Source: Stieleria mannarensis
GTDB lineage: Bacteria; Planctomycetota; Planctomycetia; Pirellulales; Pirellulaceae
Direction: 5' to 3'
DNA: 64,000 nt
Assembly: GCF_014154935.1 (NCBI RefSeq)
Contig: NZ_JACEHH010000010.1
Location: 62,001 to 126,000 of the forward strand
Part shown: positions 55,938 through 64,000 of the stretch, one piece after another
Layout: each line of letters begins with the position of its first letter
How positions within the stretch are numbered: position 1 is the stretch's first letter
Translations under genes and position numbers: made by a program
Notes under the pieces: model-generated
What the model was told of the DNA's origin: nothing
Seen by the model: only the letters and a program-made list of their open reading frames with translations
The model's database searches: none

Positions 55938-56456
55938 CTTCGAATCCTTTCGGTTGGGGGAAACAGCGGTCACTTATTCAAGCAGCAGGTCAAAAGCATC
56001 CCAGCTTCCCCGCTCTAAGGGGTTTCGGGCCGCGCCGCGGGCGCGGTTGGGGAAAAGATCAATGCCCCTCGCGACGCGAATGACCGGACCTGTTTGACCA
56101 ATCGCTACGGTCTGCCAACATCAGCCGGCGAGGCAGCCAGCAGGGGAGCACCCCATGCTTCCGCCATCTCTCACCTGATTCCCACCGAATTGGCAGGATG
56201 TGGCGGCTGAGCGGTGAGGTAGGAAAATTTTGGAGGTAGGAAAACTAGTGAATTCGTATGATTGGTGCGTTTCATCATTTTCTTACCGCCAAAATCTTCT
56301 TACCTGATTTCCACGACGGAAAAACTGGCGGCGCATGCATCCCGGCGGTGCGGCTGATTTCCGCATGGAGGGCGGACTGCGGGTTTGCCCCCGGACGGTT
56401 TGGGTTACACTAGCTCGATTCGAATTTCATGCCCCAAGCATCGTCGTCTGAGGTCT
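55938..56456. other. 519-bp spacer with a hairpin repeat; no gene seen
   Basis: This divergent spacer lies between the beta-barrel gene and the MoxR gene, so promoters for both should be here. It holds a complete copy of the GAAGATTTTGGAGGT hairpin (56217-56306). The remaining open frames are short and unsupported. Confidence 0.65.
56217..56306. repeat. Long hairpin repeat, GAAAATTTTGGAGGT family, copy 3
   Basis: The left arm (AGGTAGGAAAATTTTGGAGG, from about 56218) pairs with the right arm (TTTTCTTACCGCCAAAATCT, from about 56277, then TCTTACCT), separated by about 33 bases. It is the best-preserved of three copies. Confidence 0.85.
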
Positions 56457-57506
56457 ATGTCTGGACAAGTTGAAGCAGCACGGGTTCAAGCAGCACAGAC
56501 TGGCGCTGAACCGACAGGATCGGCGCAGGGGGATCTTTCGGGGGATGATGTCAACGCGATCGATCGCTTGCAGCAGGCGTATGCGGATTTGCGCGCCGAA
56601 CTGTCGCGGGTGATCGTCGGTCAATCCGAAGCGATCGAGCAACTGGCGATCTGTTTCTTTGCCCGCCGCAACGCGTTGTTGGTGGGGGTGCCGGGGCTAG
56701 CCAAGACGTTGCTGGTGGCCAAGTTTGCCGAGACATTGTCGCTGAGTTTCAGTCGAATCCAGTTCACGCCGGATCTGATGCCGATGGACATCACCGGGAC
56801 GGACATTTTGCAGGACACCCCCGAGGGGCGGCGTGAATTCCAATTCGTCCGCGGCCCGATCTTTGCCAACGTCGTGCTGGCCGATGAAATCAATCGCGCC
56901 CCGCCGAAGACCCAGGCGGCGCTGTTGGAGGCGATGCAGGAAGGCAACGTGACGGTGCTGGGCAAGGAATTCGCCTTGCCGTCGCCCTTCATGGTTTTGG
57001 CGACTCAGAACCCGGTGGAGCAGGAGGGGACGTACCCGTTGCCCGAGGCTCAGCTGGACCGGTTCATGTCCCTGATCGAATTGGGGTATCCCAGCGAAGC
57101 GGAGGAGATCGAGATCGCGCGGATGACGACCGGCCAGCGCCAACCGGTGCTGGAATCGCTGTTGTCGGTCGAGCAGATCTTGAGTCACCAAGACGTCGTG
57201 CGTCGCGTGCCCGTGCCCGATCACCTGTATGAATTCGCCGCCAAACTGGTTCGTCAAACCCGTCCCGACGGCGGCACCGCGCCGGACTGGTTGATCCCCC
57301 TGGTCGCCTGGGGCGCCGGGCCACGCGCCGTCCAAAGTCTGATCCTGGGGGCCAAAAGCCGAGCGGCCCTGTACGGCAGCTACATGGTTCGCCAAGAAGA
57401 CATCCTGGCCGTCGCCCCGGCCGTGCTGTCGCATCGCCTGGTACTCACCTTTGCCGCGCAAGCCGAACGGATTTCGGCGCGCGAGATTGTTGCCCGGTTG
57501 GTCTAG
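56457..57506 (+). CDS. MoxR family AAA ATPase
   Basis: A 349-residue AAA+ protein. Walker A G77VPGLAKT84 and Walker B VVLADEINRAPPKTQAALLEAM are intact, with sensor and arginine-finger regions (ATQNPVEQEGTYPLPEAQLDRF). MoxR ATPases act as chaperones on VWA-domain partners, as in bacterial MoxR-DUF58-VWA operons. The ATG at 56457 is chosen because upstream codons lie outside the conserved part. It begins a five-gene operon in the same direction, followed by DUF58 after 164 bp that include a heptamer array. Confidence 0.94.
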   Translation: MSGQVEAARVQAAQTGAEPTGSAQGDLSGDDVNAIDRLQQAYADLRAELSRVIVGQSEAIEQLAICFFARRNALLVGVPGLAKTLLVAKFAETLSLSFSRIQFTPDLMPMDITGTDILQDTPEGRREFQFVRGPIFANVVLADEINRAPPKTQAALLEAMQEGNVTVLGKEFALPSPFMVLATQNPVEQEGTYPLPEAQLDRFMSLIELGYPSEAEEIEIARMTTGQRQPVLESLLSVEQILSHQDVVRRVPVPDHLYEFAAKLVRQTRPDGGTAPDWLIPLVAWGAGPRAVQSLILGAKSRAALYGSYMVRQEDILAVAPAVLSHRLVLTFAAQAERISAREIVARLV

Positions 57507-57537
57507 GTTTCAAGTTTCAAGTTTCAAGTTTTTCGTA

Positions 57538-57658
57538 CTCCCAGCTCCCAGCTCCCAGCTCCCAGCTCCCAGCTCCCAGCTCCCAGCTCCCAGCTCCCAG
57601 CTCCCAGCTCCCAGCTCCCAGCTCCCAGCTCCCAACTCCCAACTCCCAACTCCCTCCC
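57538..57658 (+). repeat. Long heptamer array, CCCAGCT, between MoxR and DUF58
   Basis: About sixteen tandem CCCAGCT units, the last few changed to CCCAACT, fill 117 bp in the spacer before DUF58, ending 12 bp from its ATG. A short TTTCAAG repeat (three copies) precedes it. It is the longest of four such arrays, all C-rich on the sense strand. Confidence 0.95.
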
Positions 57659-57670
57659 TTTCCCACCCTC

Positions 57671-58582
57671 ATGCCCCAGCCTGGATCTCAGCCCAACACC
57701 GCAACGGAATCGTTTTTCGATCCCGTGCTCGCGGAGCGATTGTCGGCGATCCCGTTGACGACGCGGCAGTCGATGTTGGGGACGGTTTCGGGGCGGCACC
57801 AAAGTCCGCATCGCGGGTCGAGTGTCGAATTCGCCGAGTATCGACGCTATCAACCCGGCGACGATTTGCGACGATTGGATTGGCGAGCCTATGGGCGGAG
57901 CGATCGTTATTACGTCAAGGAGTTCGAAGCCGACACCAACCTGCGACTGGTGTTGGTGGTCGACGGCAGCGGATCGATGGGGTTTGGTGACAAGTTGCAC
58001 GCCGCACGCCAGATCGCATCCACGCTCGCCTACATCGCCATCGGTCAAGGCGACGCGGCCGGGATGATCTGTGCCAGTGAGTCCGACAGTCAGTTGTTGC
58101 CGCCGCGACGCATTGCCGGACAAACCTCGTTGTTGTTTGAACGCCTGAAGAGCATCGAAGCCGCCGGGATGACGACGCTGGAACAGACGCTGCACCGGCT
58201 AGCGGAGATGATTCGGCAGAGAGCGTTGATCGTCGTGATCTCCGACCTGTTGTTCGAGCCCTCGGCGCTGCGGAGTGCGATCGAGCATCTGGCGTTTTGT
58301 AAACATGACGTCGCACTGTTCCACTTGATGGATCCGTCGGAGTTGCAACCGAACTGGGATCGGCCGATTCGATTGGAGGACATGGAGGGGGAAGAATCGA
58401 TGCTGGTGGATCCGGACGAAATCGCTGCCGGCTATGAGGAAGCCGTCCGGGAGTTTTTGGAGAAGGTCGAACGGATCAGCCGCGAGACGTCGGCCGACTA
58501 CCATCGCGTGATGCTGGACCGGCCGATCGAGGAATCGCTGATGAGGTTCTTGGCGGGACGGGCAAGAGAATCGGCGGGATGA
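57671..58582 (+). CDS. DUF58 domain protein
   Basis: A 303-residue protein of the DUF58 family with [38 protein letters not shown], the family signature (here quoted in two pieces: [20 protein letters not shown] and [15 protein letters not shown]), then a VWA-like [10 protein letters not shown] motif. Partner of MoxR ATPases, probably a substrate or co-factor in assembly of envelope complexes; its reaction is unknown. Its stop overlaps the BatA start (ATGA). The start lies 12 bp after a heptamer array, without a Shine-Dalgarno. Confidence 0.92.
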   Translation: MPQPGSQPNTATESFFDPVLAERLSAIPLTTRQSMLGTVSGRHQSPHRGSSVEFAEYRRYQPGDDLRRLDWRAYGRSDRYYVKEFEADTNLRLVLVVDGSGSMGFGDKLHAARQIASTLAYIAIGQGDAAGMICASESDSQLLPPRRIAGQTSLLFERLKSIEAAGMTTLEQTLHRLAEMIRQRALIVVISDLLFEPSALRSAIEHLAFCKHDVALFHLMDPSELQPNWDRPIRLEDMEGEESMLVDPDEIAAGYEEAVREFLEKVERISRETSADYHRVMLDRPIEESLMRFLAGRARESAG

Positions 58583-60585
58583 GTTTTCTGAGACTCGGTG
58601 CCCTGTGGGCGCTTCCGTTGGTGTTGATCCCGATCGTGATTCATCTGATTCACCGTCGCCGGCATCCGAGTGCGCCATGGGCGGCGATGATGTTTTTGCG
58701 CCGTGCCAGCCAAACGCGTCGCGGCCCGGCCAAGTTGCGGCGTTGGTTGATCCTGGCGGTACGAACACTTGTGGTCGCAGCCGTCGTCGGCGCACTGGCG
58801 CGCCCCCTTTCCAGCAGCCGTTTCGGCATCGCGGCCAGTCGAGTCGTTTCCGGGGCACCTTCGATTGTGGTTTTGGATCGCTCCCCCAGCATGCAGCGAA
58901 GGACCGCGTCCGGGTTGACGTATCAAGCGGCCGCACTGCGTCGTCTGTCCGAGACCCTGCAGACCCTTGGGACGCAGCGTGTCGTGCTGATCGACAGCGT
59001 GAGTCTGGCACCGGTCGAGTTGGCGGACGTCGATGCGTTGACGGATCCGTCGGTGACAAGCGGCGCGGCCTCCGCCGCCGATATTCCCCAGATGTTGCGC
59101 GTCGCGATGCAGACGATCCGCGACAACGATCATGCGGTCGCCGACGTTTGGGTCTGCAGCGATCGCCAGGCCAGTGATTGGCGCGCTGACGCTCCGCTGT
59201 GGACGCAAATCGCCGCAGCGGCAAAGGGGATGGGCCCTGGGGTTCGATTGCACTTGTTGGATGTCGCCAGTGATCCACGCGTCAATTCGTCCGTCACGGT
59301 GACCCGCCAGCGTCTTGTCGACCACGATCAAGGGCAGGAGTTGATGCTTTCGATCCTCGTCCAACGCGACGACGACGATGCGGTCCAGATTCCGGTGAGG
59401 GTCACGGTCGGTGGGGTGACGTCCCGCTTCGATGTGCAGGTCGATGGCGGTCGGGGCGAGTTGGCCGAAGTGCGTGTGCCGTTGCCACAGAGCGCCGGTG
59501 TCGTATTCGGTCAGGTCGCAATCCCGGCGGATGTGAATGTCGCCGACGACGATTGGTTTTTCGTTGCCAAAGCGGATCAGGACCGCCCCATCGGCTTGAT
59601 CGCCCAGTCCCCGTGCCTGGCCTTGGAAGTCGCCGCCGACGTGTTGGGCACGAAGGTCGATACACCCAACGCTGAATTAAGCGGGGCAGGGCAGGGGAGT
59701 CGGCTGGCGGGCCGGGAGGATTCGTTGCGTGATGCGGCGTGCTGGTTGTGGCAGGGGCCACTACCGGTCGGCGAAGATGCAAGAGCCGCCCGGCGATTTC
59801 TGCAAAGTGGCGGAAGCATCGTTTTCTTTCCGCCGATGGATGTCGATCGCGAGCGTGAATTCCAATCGATCCGTTGGGGCCAGTGGTCTCGTGATGACGT
59901 TCAACAGGCGACGTTCGACCAATGGGAATTGCCGATCGCCGCGTCGTGTTCCATCGACGGCCAGTTGGTTCGCGTGGCGACGATCGGACAAGATCAGTTG
60001 TGGATCGGTAAGCTTCGTGTCGGTGATGGAGCCGCTTGGTTTTGTGGTGCCGACGTGATCGACGGTGACAGTTTGTTCGTCACAGACGGCTTGGTCTTGT
60101 ATGGACTGGTGGCCGAAGCACTCGGCGCCAGCCGCTTGCATGTCGGCGGTGATCAAGGGTTCGTCGCTGGGATCGATGACCAGCGACTGAAGCGACAATT
60201 GGGACAGAATCAAACGCTCGACGACGCGATCGTCGAACCACTGCTGGTTGAACCACTGCTCGTTCGAGGCGACACGGCCGATGCCATTCCGCTTGGGCAC
60301 GCCGCCGGGGTGTTTTCCGTGCGGGCCTCTGCCGAAAGTTCTACCGATGTGGTGGCGATCAATCGCCCGGTTGCGGAATCTGATCGAAACCCGATCACTG
60401 AATCGCAACTTCAATCGCTACTGGGCAACGTTCGTTGGAACCGTGTCACTCTGGGCGACCGACAAGATGGATCCGGTGGCGGTCTGGTGCAAGAGATCTG
60501 GGGCGCGATCTGGGTGCTGATGATCCTGGGGATGTTGTGCGAAGCCTGGTTGACGTTGCCGACGCGGACGCGGGGGCAATCGTGA
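58579..60585 (+). CDS. BatA/aerotolerance-type membrane protein with VWA domain
   Basis: A 668-residue protein. The N-terminus ([24 protein letters not shown], residues 1-24, quoted as LGALWALPLVLIPIVIHLI) and the RRHPSAPWAAMMFLRR stretch are typical of BatA-type proteins, followed by a second helix near 57-75. A VWA metal site DRSPS begins at D100. A large extracytoplasmic region follows, and a final helix near 645-662 (WVLMILGMLCEAWLTL). Start overlaps the DUF58 stop. In related operons these proteins work with MoxR and DUF58 in an envelope complex of unsettled function. Confidence 0.88.
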   Translation: MSFLRLGALWALPLVLIPIVIHLIHRRRHPSAPWAAMMFLRRASQTRRGPAKLRRWLILAVRTLVVAAVVGALARPLSSSRFGIAASRVVSGAPSIVVLDRSPSMQRRTASGLTYQAAALRRLSETLQTLGTQRVVLIDSVSLAPVELADVDALTDPSVTSGAASAADIPQMLRVAMQTIRDNDHAVADVWVCSDRQASDWRADAPLWTQIAAAAKGMGPGVRLHLLDVASDPRVNSSVTVTRQRLVDHDQGQELMLSILVQRDDDDAVQIPVRVTVGGVTSRFDVQVDGGRGELAEVRVPLPQSAGVVFGQVAIPADVNVADDDWFFVAKADQDRPIGLIAQSPCLALEVAADVLGTKVDTPNAELSGAGQGSRLAGREDSLRDAACWLWQGPLPVGEDARAARRFLQSGGSIVFFPPMDVDREREFQSIRWGQWSRDDVQQATFDQWELPIAASCSIDGQLVRVATIGQDQLWIGKLRVGDGAAWFCGADVIDGDSLFVTDGLVLYGLVAEALGASRLHVGGDQGFVAGIDDQRLKRQLGQNQTLDDAIVEPLLVEPLLVRGDTADAIPLGHAAGVFSVRASAESSTDVVAINRPVAESDRNPITESQLQSLLGNVRWNRVTLGDRQDGSGGGLVQEIWGAIWVLMILGMLCEAWLTLPTRTRGQS

Positions 60586-62735
60586 TGGTGCTGATTTCCG
60601 GTGCGTCGATCCTGGCGGTGGTTTGGTTTGCATGGCTCGCCTGGAAACGAAGCGGGCGACGCGTGCGGGTGGCGGTGGTCGAAGCACTGCGTGTCGGATT
60701 GGTGACCGCCGCGATCATCCTGCTGTGGCAACCCGAGACGACTTACCGTGTCGATTCCGACCGCAAGGGTGACGTCGTCGTGCTGATCGACCGCACGGGG
60801 AGCATGCAGACGGCGGACGTGCAGATCGAACGCGAGGCGGTCGCCCGGAACCAGATCGCCGACAGCATCGTCAACGATCCGGCGTGGGAACAGCTGGACC
60901 ACCGGTTTGAGAAAGTGGATGTTGCGGTGGCCGAGGCCGACGACGGCGGTAGCGACTTGGGCGGCGCACTCGATCGCGCCGCCGAGCGACATCAATCCGC
61001 CGTCGCGTTTGTGCTGGTGTCCGACGGGGATTTTAATCGTGGCCCGTCACCGGCGCAGGCGGCCGCGGAACTGGCCGCACGCCGCGGCGGTCGGGCCCGC
61101 GTCCACACCGTCCCCCTCGGCAGCCCCGATCGCTTGCCCGACATTGAACTTGTTTCGGCCGACGTGCCCACCTTCGGCGTCGTCGGCAAACCGGTTCGAA
61201 TTCCGCTGACGATCCGAAATTGGTACGACCAAATGCGCGACGTCAGCGTGCAGTTGCGCGAAGACGGTTCTCAGGTCGACTCGCAGCAGGTGACCATCGA
61301 CCGCGGCGGCCGGTTTGACGGTGCGTTCGTGTGGCAATCCGAGCAACCGGGGACATTTGCGATCAGCGTCGAGACGCCGGTGCAGGATTCGGAAACCAAT
61401 CGGGAGAACAACCAACTGACGAAGACGATCGAGATTCGCGAAGAGAAGCTGCGTGTGTTGATCGTCGAAGCGGAGCCGCGATGGGAGTATCGGTATCTGC
61501 GCAACGCCTTGTTGCGTGATCCGGGGATCGACGTTTCCTGTTTGCTGTTTCATCCGCAGTTGCCGGGTGTCGGCGGTGGCGGCGAAGACTACTTGGCGTC
61601 CTGGCCCGCGGATCCCGCCGAACTGGCTTCGTATGACGTGATCTTTCTGGGCGACGTCGGCGTCGTCGAAGGGCAATTGACGGTTCAGCAGTGTGCGCAG
61701 ATGCGTGGGTTGGTCGAGCAGCAAGCGGTGGGTTTGGTTCTGATGCCCGGCATGCGGGGCCGACAAGCGTCGCTGGTATCAAGTGACCTGGGCGACCTGT
61801 TTCCCGTCCTGTTGGATGCGTCCGCGCCGCAAGGAGTCGGCAACAGCGCGCCGGGGGCGTTTGCATTGACCGGCCCAGGGCGACGCAGTTTGCTGACGAC
61901 ACTGGATGATGATCCGCAATCCAACTGGGCGGTATGGGAATCGTTGCCCGGGTTCTACTGGCACGCGGCGGTGACACGTGCCAAGGCGGGCAGCGAGGTG
62001 TTGGCGGTCCATGCCGAATCGAGCAATCAATACGGACGTGTGCCGTTGTTGGTCACGCGACCGGCCGGCGCCGGCAAGGTCTTGTTCATGGGCAGCGATG
62101 CCGCGTGGCGTTGGCGGATGGGAGTCGAAGACAAGTATCACTATCGGTTCTGGGGCCAAGTGATCCGTTGGATGGCATATCAACGCAACATGGCGGTTGG
62201 CCAAACGATGCGGCTGTCGTATCGACCCGACCAGCCACAGCTTGGCGAAACCGTGACGTTGCGGGCCAGCGTGATGACCAGCAACGGCGCGCCGTCGCAA
62301 GCCGACGTGGCGACCGTCGAATTGGTTTCGCCGGCCGGCGGCAGCGAATCGGTCAAGCTGGAACGACAGGATTCGCAGTGGGGTGTGTTCGTCGCGCAGA
62401 CCCAGGTGGACCAGTCCGGCGTCTACACCGCCACACTCCGTCACCCCAGCGAAGCGTCCACCGTCACCGCCCGGATCGCGGTCGGGGGCAGGGCAGGGGA
62501 GCAACTGGGGCGACCGGCACGCTGGGATATAATGCGTGAAGTCGCCCGGGTCGGCCGCGGCCAAACGTTCACGTCCAACCAAATCCCAAAACTCGTCGAC
62601 CGACTCAACCGTCTGCCACCGGACCCCTCGACGACTCGCCGGATCCAGTGGTGGAATCATCCCGCCGTGTTGTCCGCGATGATCGCCGGGTTGACCCTGT
62701 TTTGGATCGCCAGGAAATGGGCCGGAGCGGTTTGA
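60585..62735 (+). CDS. Membrane VWA protein of the MoxR operon
   Basis: A 716-residue protein with two N-terminal helices (residues about 3-20 and 30-48), then a VWA domain with the metal site D69RTGS. Residues about 350-560 look like a glutamine-amidotransferase-like (class I) fold (LRVLIVEAEPRWEYRYLRN, GRVPLLVTRPAGAGKVLFMGSD), a pairing seen in planctomycete VWA proteins. The catalytic Cys is not evident, so it is probably not an amidotransferase. A last helix (VLSAMIAGLTLFWIARKW) anchors the end. The start shares one base with the BatA stop (TGATG). Confidence 0.85.
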   Translation: MVLISGASILAVVWFAWLAWKRSGRRVRVAVVEALRVGLVTAAIILLWQPETTYRVDSDRKGDVVVLIDRTGSMQTADVQIEREAVARNQIADSIVNDPAWEQLDHRFEKVDVAVAEADDGGSDLGGALDRAAERHQSAVAFVLVSDGDFNRGPSPAQAAAELAARRGGRARVHTVPLGSPDRLPDIELVSADVPTFGVVGKPVRIPLTIRNWYDQMRDVSVQLREDGSQVDSQQVTIDRGGRFDGAFVWQSEQPGTFAISVETPVQDSETNRENNQLTKTIEIREEKLRVLIVEAEPRWEYRYLRNALLRDPGIDVSCLLFHPQLPGVGGGGEDYLASWPADPAELASYDVIFLGDVGVVEGQLTVQQCAQMRGLVEQQAVGLVLMPGMRGRQASLVSSDLGDLFPVLLDASAPQGVGNSAPGAFALTGPGRRSLLTTLDDDPQSNWAVWESLPGFYWHAAVTRAKAGSEVLAVHAESSNQYGRVPLLVTRPAGAGKVLFMGSDAAWRWRMGVEDKYHYRFWGQVIRWMAYQRNMAVGQTMRLSYRPDQPQLGETVTLRASVMTSNGAPSQADVATVELVSPAGGSESVKLERQDSQWGVFVAQTQVDQSGVYTATLRHPSEASTVTARIAVGGRAGEQLGRPARWDIMREVARVGRGQTFTSNQIPKLVDRLNRLPPDPSTTRRIQWWNHPAVLSAMIAGLTLFWIARKWAGAV

Positions 62736-62787
62736 GAGTTAAGTCGTCAGTCGTCAGGCGTCCGTTTTCAGTTTTCAGTTCTTCTTA

Positions 62788-62841
62788 CTCCCAACTCCCA
62801 ACTCCCAGCTCCCAACTCCCAACTCCCAACTCCCAACTCCC
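62788..62841 (+). repeat. Heptamer array, CCCAACT, directly before the last gene
   Basis: About seven and a half CCCAACT units (one CCCAGCT) run right up to the ATG at 62842, so the start has no Shine-Dalgarno. It shares motif and sense orientation with the arrays at 6673-6711 and 57538-57658. Confidence 0.95.
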
Positions 62842-64000
62842 ATGTCCCACCCCCAGCCGCATCACATCGCGATCCCCGAGCGTTTGCTCGGCAAGCTGGC
62901 TGCGTTTCGGCGAGCGCTGTTGTGGCAGGTTACTCGGGACCACGCGTTCCGATGTTTCCTGATCGCCACGCTGGTGTTCTGGGTGTTGCTGGTTGTCGAT
63001 CGATTCATCGAGACACCGCCGGCGATTCGATTGATCTTGCTGGCCGTGATTGTCACTGCGTTTGGGATCGCATTGGTGAGTCTGTGGCGGGCGGTCTGGG
63101 ATTGTCGATCACCGCTGGGAGTTGCGGCTGTGATTCGGCGACGGGACCCCGTGTACGGCGATCACTTGGTCGGTGCATTGGAGTTGGCGGATTGTGAATC
63201 GGAGCAGGCTCGTTCGGTGACGTTGTGCGTCGCGGCGCTCGAGCAGGTGGCCGATGAAGCCGCAGCGAAAGACTTTCATCAGGCGTTACCCGAGTCACGT
63301 GCGGGCGTGATGGTTCGCGGATTGATGGCGCTGCTTGCGCCTGCCGTCTTGGTACTTGCGTTTGCTCCCGCGTTGGTCTGGAACACGGCGTCGCGATTGG
63401 GTGCGCCATTGGCGACGATCCAGCGGTTGACGTTCGTGAGATTGCCACCGCTGCCGGAAGAAAAGATCGTGCCGCGCGACGAGCCGTCGGATTGGACGGT
63501 GGCATTGGATCCCGACAGCCGTTGGGTTCCGGGTGACGCGACGCTTTGGATCGGTGACCGGCCAGTCATGGCCCGGTTGATTCACTCCGACGATTCCGTC
63601 ACGCCGCGCTATGCATTCTTGCTTCCGCGATTGTTCGAGCCGGTGTCGGCCGAGCTGAGGATCGGGGATGCCAGGGGGCAAGTCCGCTTGGTCCCCAAGC
63701 TGCGGCCTGAATTGACGGACGTCGTCGCGACGGTTCGGTTGCCGGATTATCTTTCCCACCGCAGCGACGGGGGGACGGTGCAGACCGAATATAGTGACGG
63801 TGTGATCCGAATCGTCGAGGGTGCCGCGGCGACGCTTCATTTGACCGTCTCGTCGGCCCTGGCGTCCGCGTCGGTCGACGGGGTGTCGGTGGAGGTCCAG
63901 GAAAACCGGTTCATCGCGGAATTCGGGGCCAGCGCTGAAAACATCCGGTTGGACTGGACCGATCAAGACGGGCTGACGGCGGGCGAGCCGATGGTGGTCG
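62842..64000 (+). CDS. Large membrane protein of the MoxR operon (partial, C-terminus off the right edge)
   Basis: The frame is open from the ATG at 62842 to the window end (386 codons). Two N-terminal helices ([18 protein letters not shown] and [19 protein letters not shown]) are followed by a conserved-looking [15 protein letters not shown] segment, a third helix ([19 protein letters not shown]) and a beta-rich extracytoplasmic part ([30 protein letters not shown]). The layout recalls the DUF4175-like proteins that follow BatA/VWA genes in some operons, but I cannot assign it firmly. Its start directly follows a heptamer array. Confidence 0.75.
   Translation, partial: MSHPQPHHIAIPERLLGKLAAFRRALLWQVTRDHAFRCFLIATLVFWVLLVVDRFIETPPAIRLILLAVIVTAFGIALVSLWRAVWDCRSPLGVAAVIRRRDPVYGDHLVGALELADCESEQARSVTLCVAALEQVADEAAAKDFHQALPESRAGVMVRGLMALLAPAVLVLAFAPALVWNTASRLGAPLATIQRLTFVRLPPLPEEKIVPRDEPSDWTVALDPDSRWVPGDATLWIGDRPVMARLIHSDDSVTPRYAFLLPRLFEPVSAELRIGDARGQVRLVPKLRPELTDVVATVRLPDYLSHRSDGGTVQTEYSDGVIRIVEGAAATLHLTVSSALASASVDGVSVEVQENRFIAEFGASAENIRLDWTDQDGLTAGEPMVV

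Noticed and set aside
57538..57658. Possible CRISPR array (regular short repeats)
   Set aside because: The units are contiguous heptamers without spacers and no cas gene is present, so it is a simple tandem repeat.

Overview
The window looks like chromosomal DNA of a Pirellulaceae-type planctomycete (Rhodopirellula and relatives). This is an inference from gene content, not from a marker-gene comparison. The pointers are a DUF1559 protein with a prepilin-type N-terminus paired with a tiny lipoprotein, a secreted formylglycine sulfatase, a fused CcsB-CcsA cytochrome assembly protein, a MoxR/DUF58/BatA/VWA operon, a GC-rich genome with long antisense mirror frames, and spacers full of dispersed hairpin repeats. 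I see no rRNA, tRNA, CRISPR array, integrase, transposase or phage gene. The gene set is mostly housekeeping and envelope functions.

Layout. 1-4.8 kb: a partial TIM-barrel epimerase (minus), a three-in-one radical SAM/AMMECR1/Memo fusion, a putative lipoprotein and the nucleoside phosphorylase PpnP. 4.8-8.1 kb: a minus-strand histidine operon hisD-hisC-hisB. 8.3-13.7 kb: a GT-C-like membrane glycosyltransferase, a di-heme cytochrome of the cytochrome c peroxidase type, and thiC coupled to a YkgJ-type cysteine-cluster protein. 13.8-18.5 kb (minus): an LplT-like MFS transporter, the DUF1559 protein with its small lipoprotein, and dapB with a small partner gene. 18.9-24.1 kb: lspA overlapping hisN, a small secreted protein, an acidic HTH-plus-transmembrane protein and a lipoprotein. 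24.2-31.7 kb: the 1194-residue CcsBA protein and, converging on it, PutA. 32.3-38 kb (minus): a membrane-anchored protein, an M50 protease and a short PilB/GspE-type ATPase. 38.1-45.5 kb: a HAD phosphatase, a pseudokinase-like membrane protein, a secreted protein and an ABC transporter fused to an alpha/beta hydrolase. 45.6-49.4 kb: ffh-rpsP-trmD-rplS-yraN, without rimM. 49.7-53 kb: a MacA/MacB-type exporter with separate permease and ATPase. 53.1-56 kb: a sulfatase and an outer-membrane barrel. 56.5-64 kb: a MoxR-DUF58-BatA-VWA operon running off the right edge.

Functional links. hisB, hisC, hisN and hisD encode the dehydratase, aminotransferase, phosphatase and dehydrogenase that finish histidine synthesis, although hisN sits 12 kb away, translationally coupled to lspA. 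LspA would process the several lipoproteins encoded here. CcsBA would attach heme to cytochromes such as the di-heme protein at 10.2 kb. Ffh and the MacAB-like exporter serve protein and small-molecule export.

The most unusual coding signals are a single polypeptide joining a zinc-ribbon/FHA-like region, an ABCG-type ATPase and permease, a signal-peptide-like segment and a lipase-like hydrolase with a plausible Ser-Asp-His triad (42124-45462), and the complete AmmeMemoRadiSam fusion (551-3724). The most unusual non-coding signal is the set of dispersed repeats: at least eight hairpin families, plus C-rich heptamer arrays (CCCAACT-like) that fill intercistronic spacers in the sense orientation directly before start codons.
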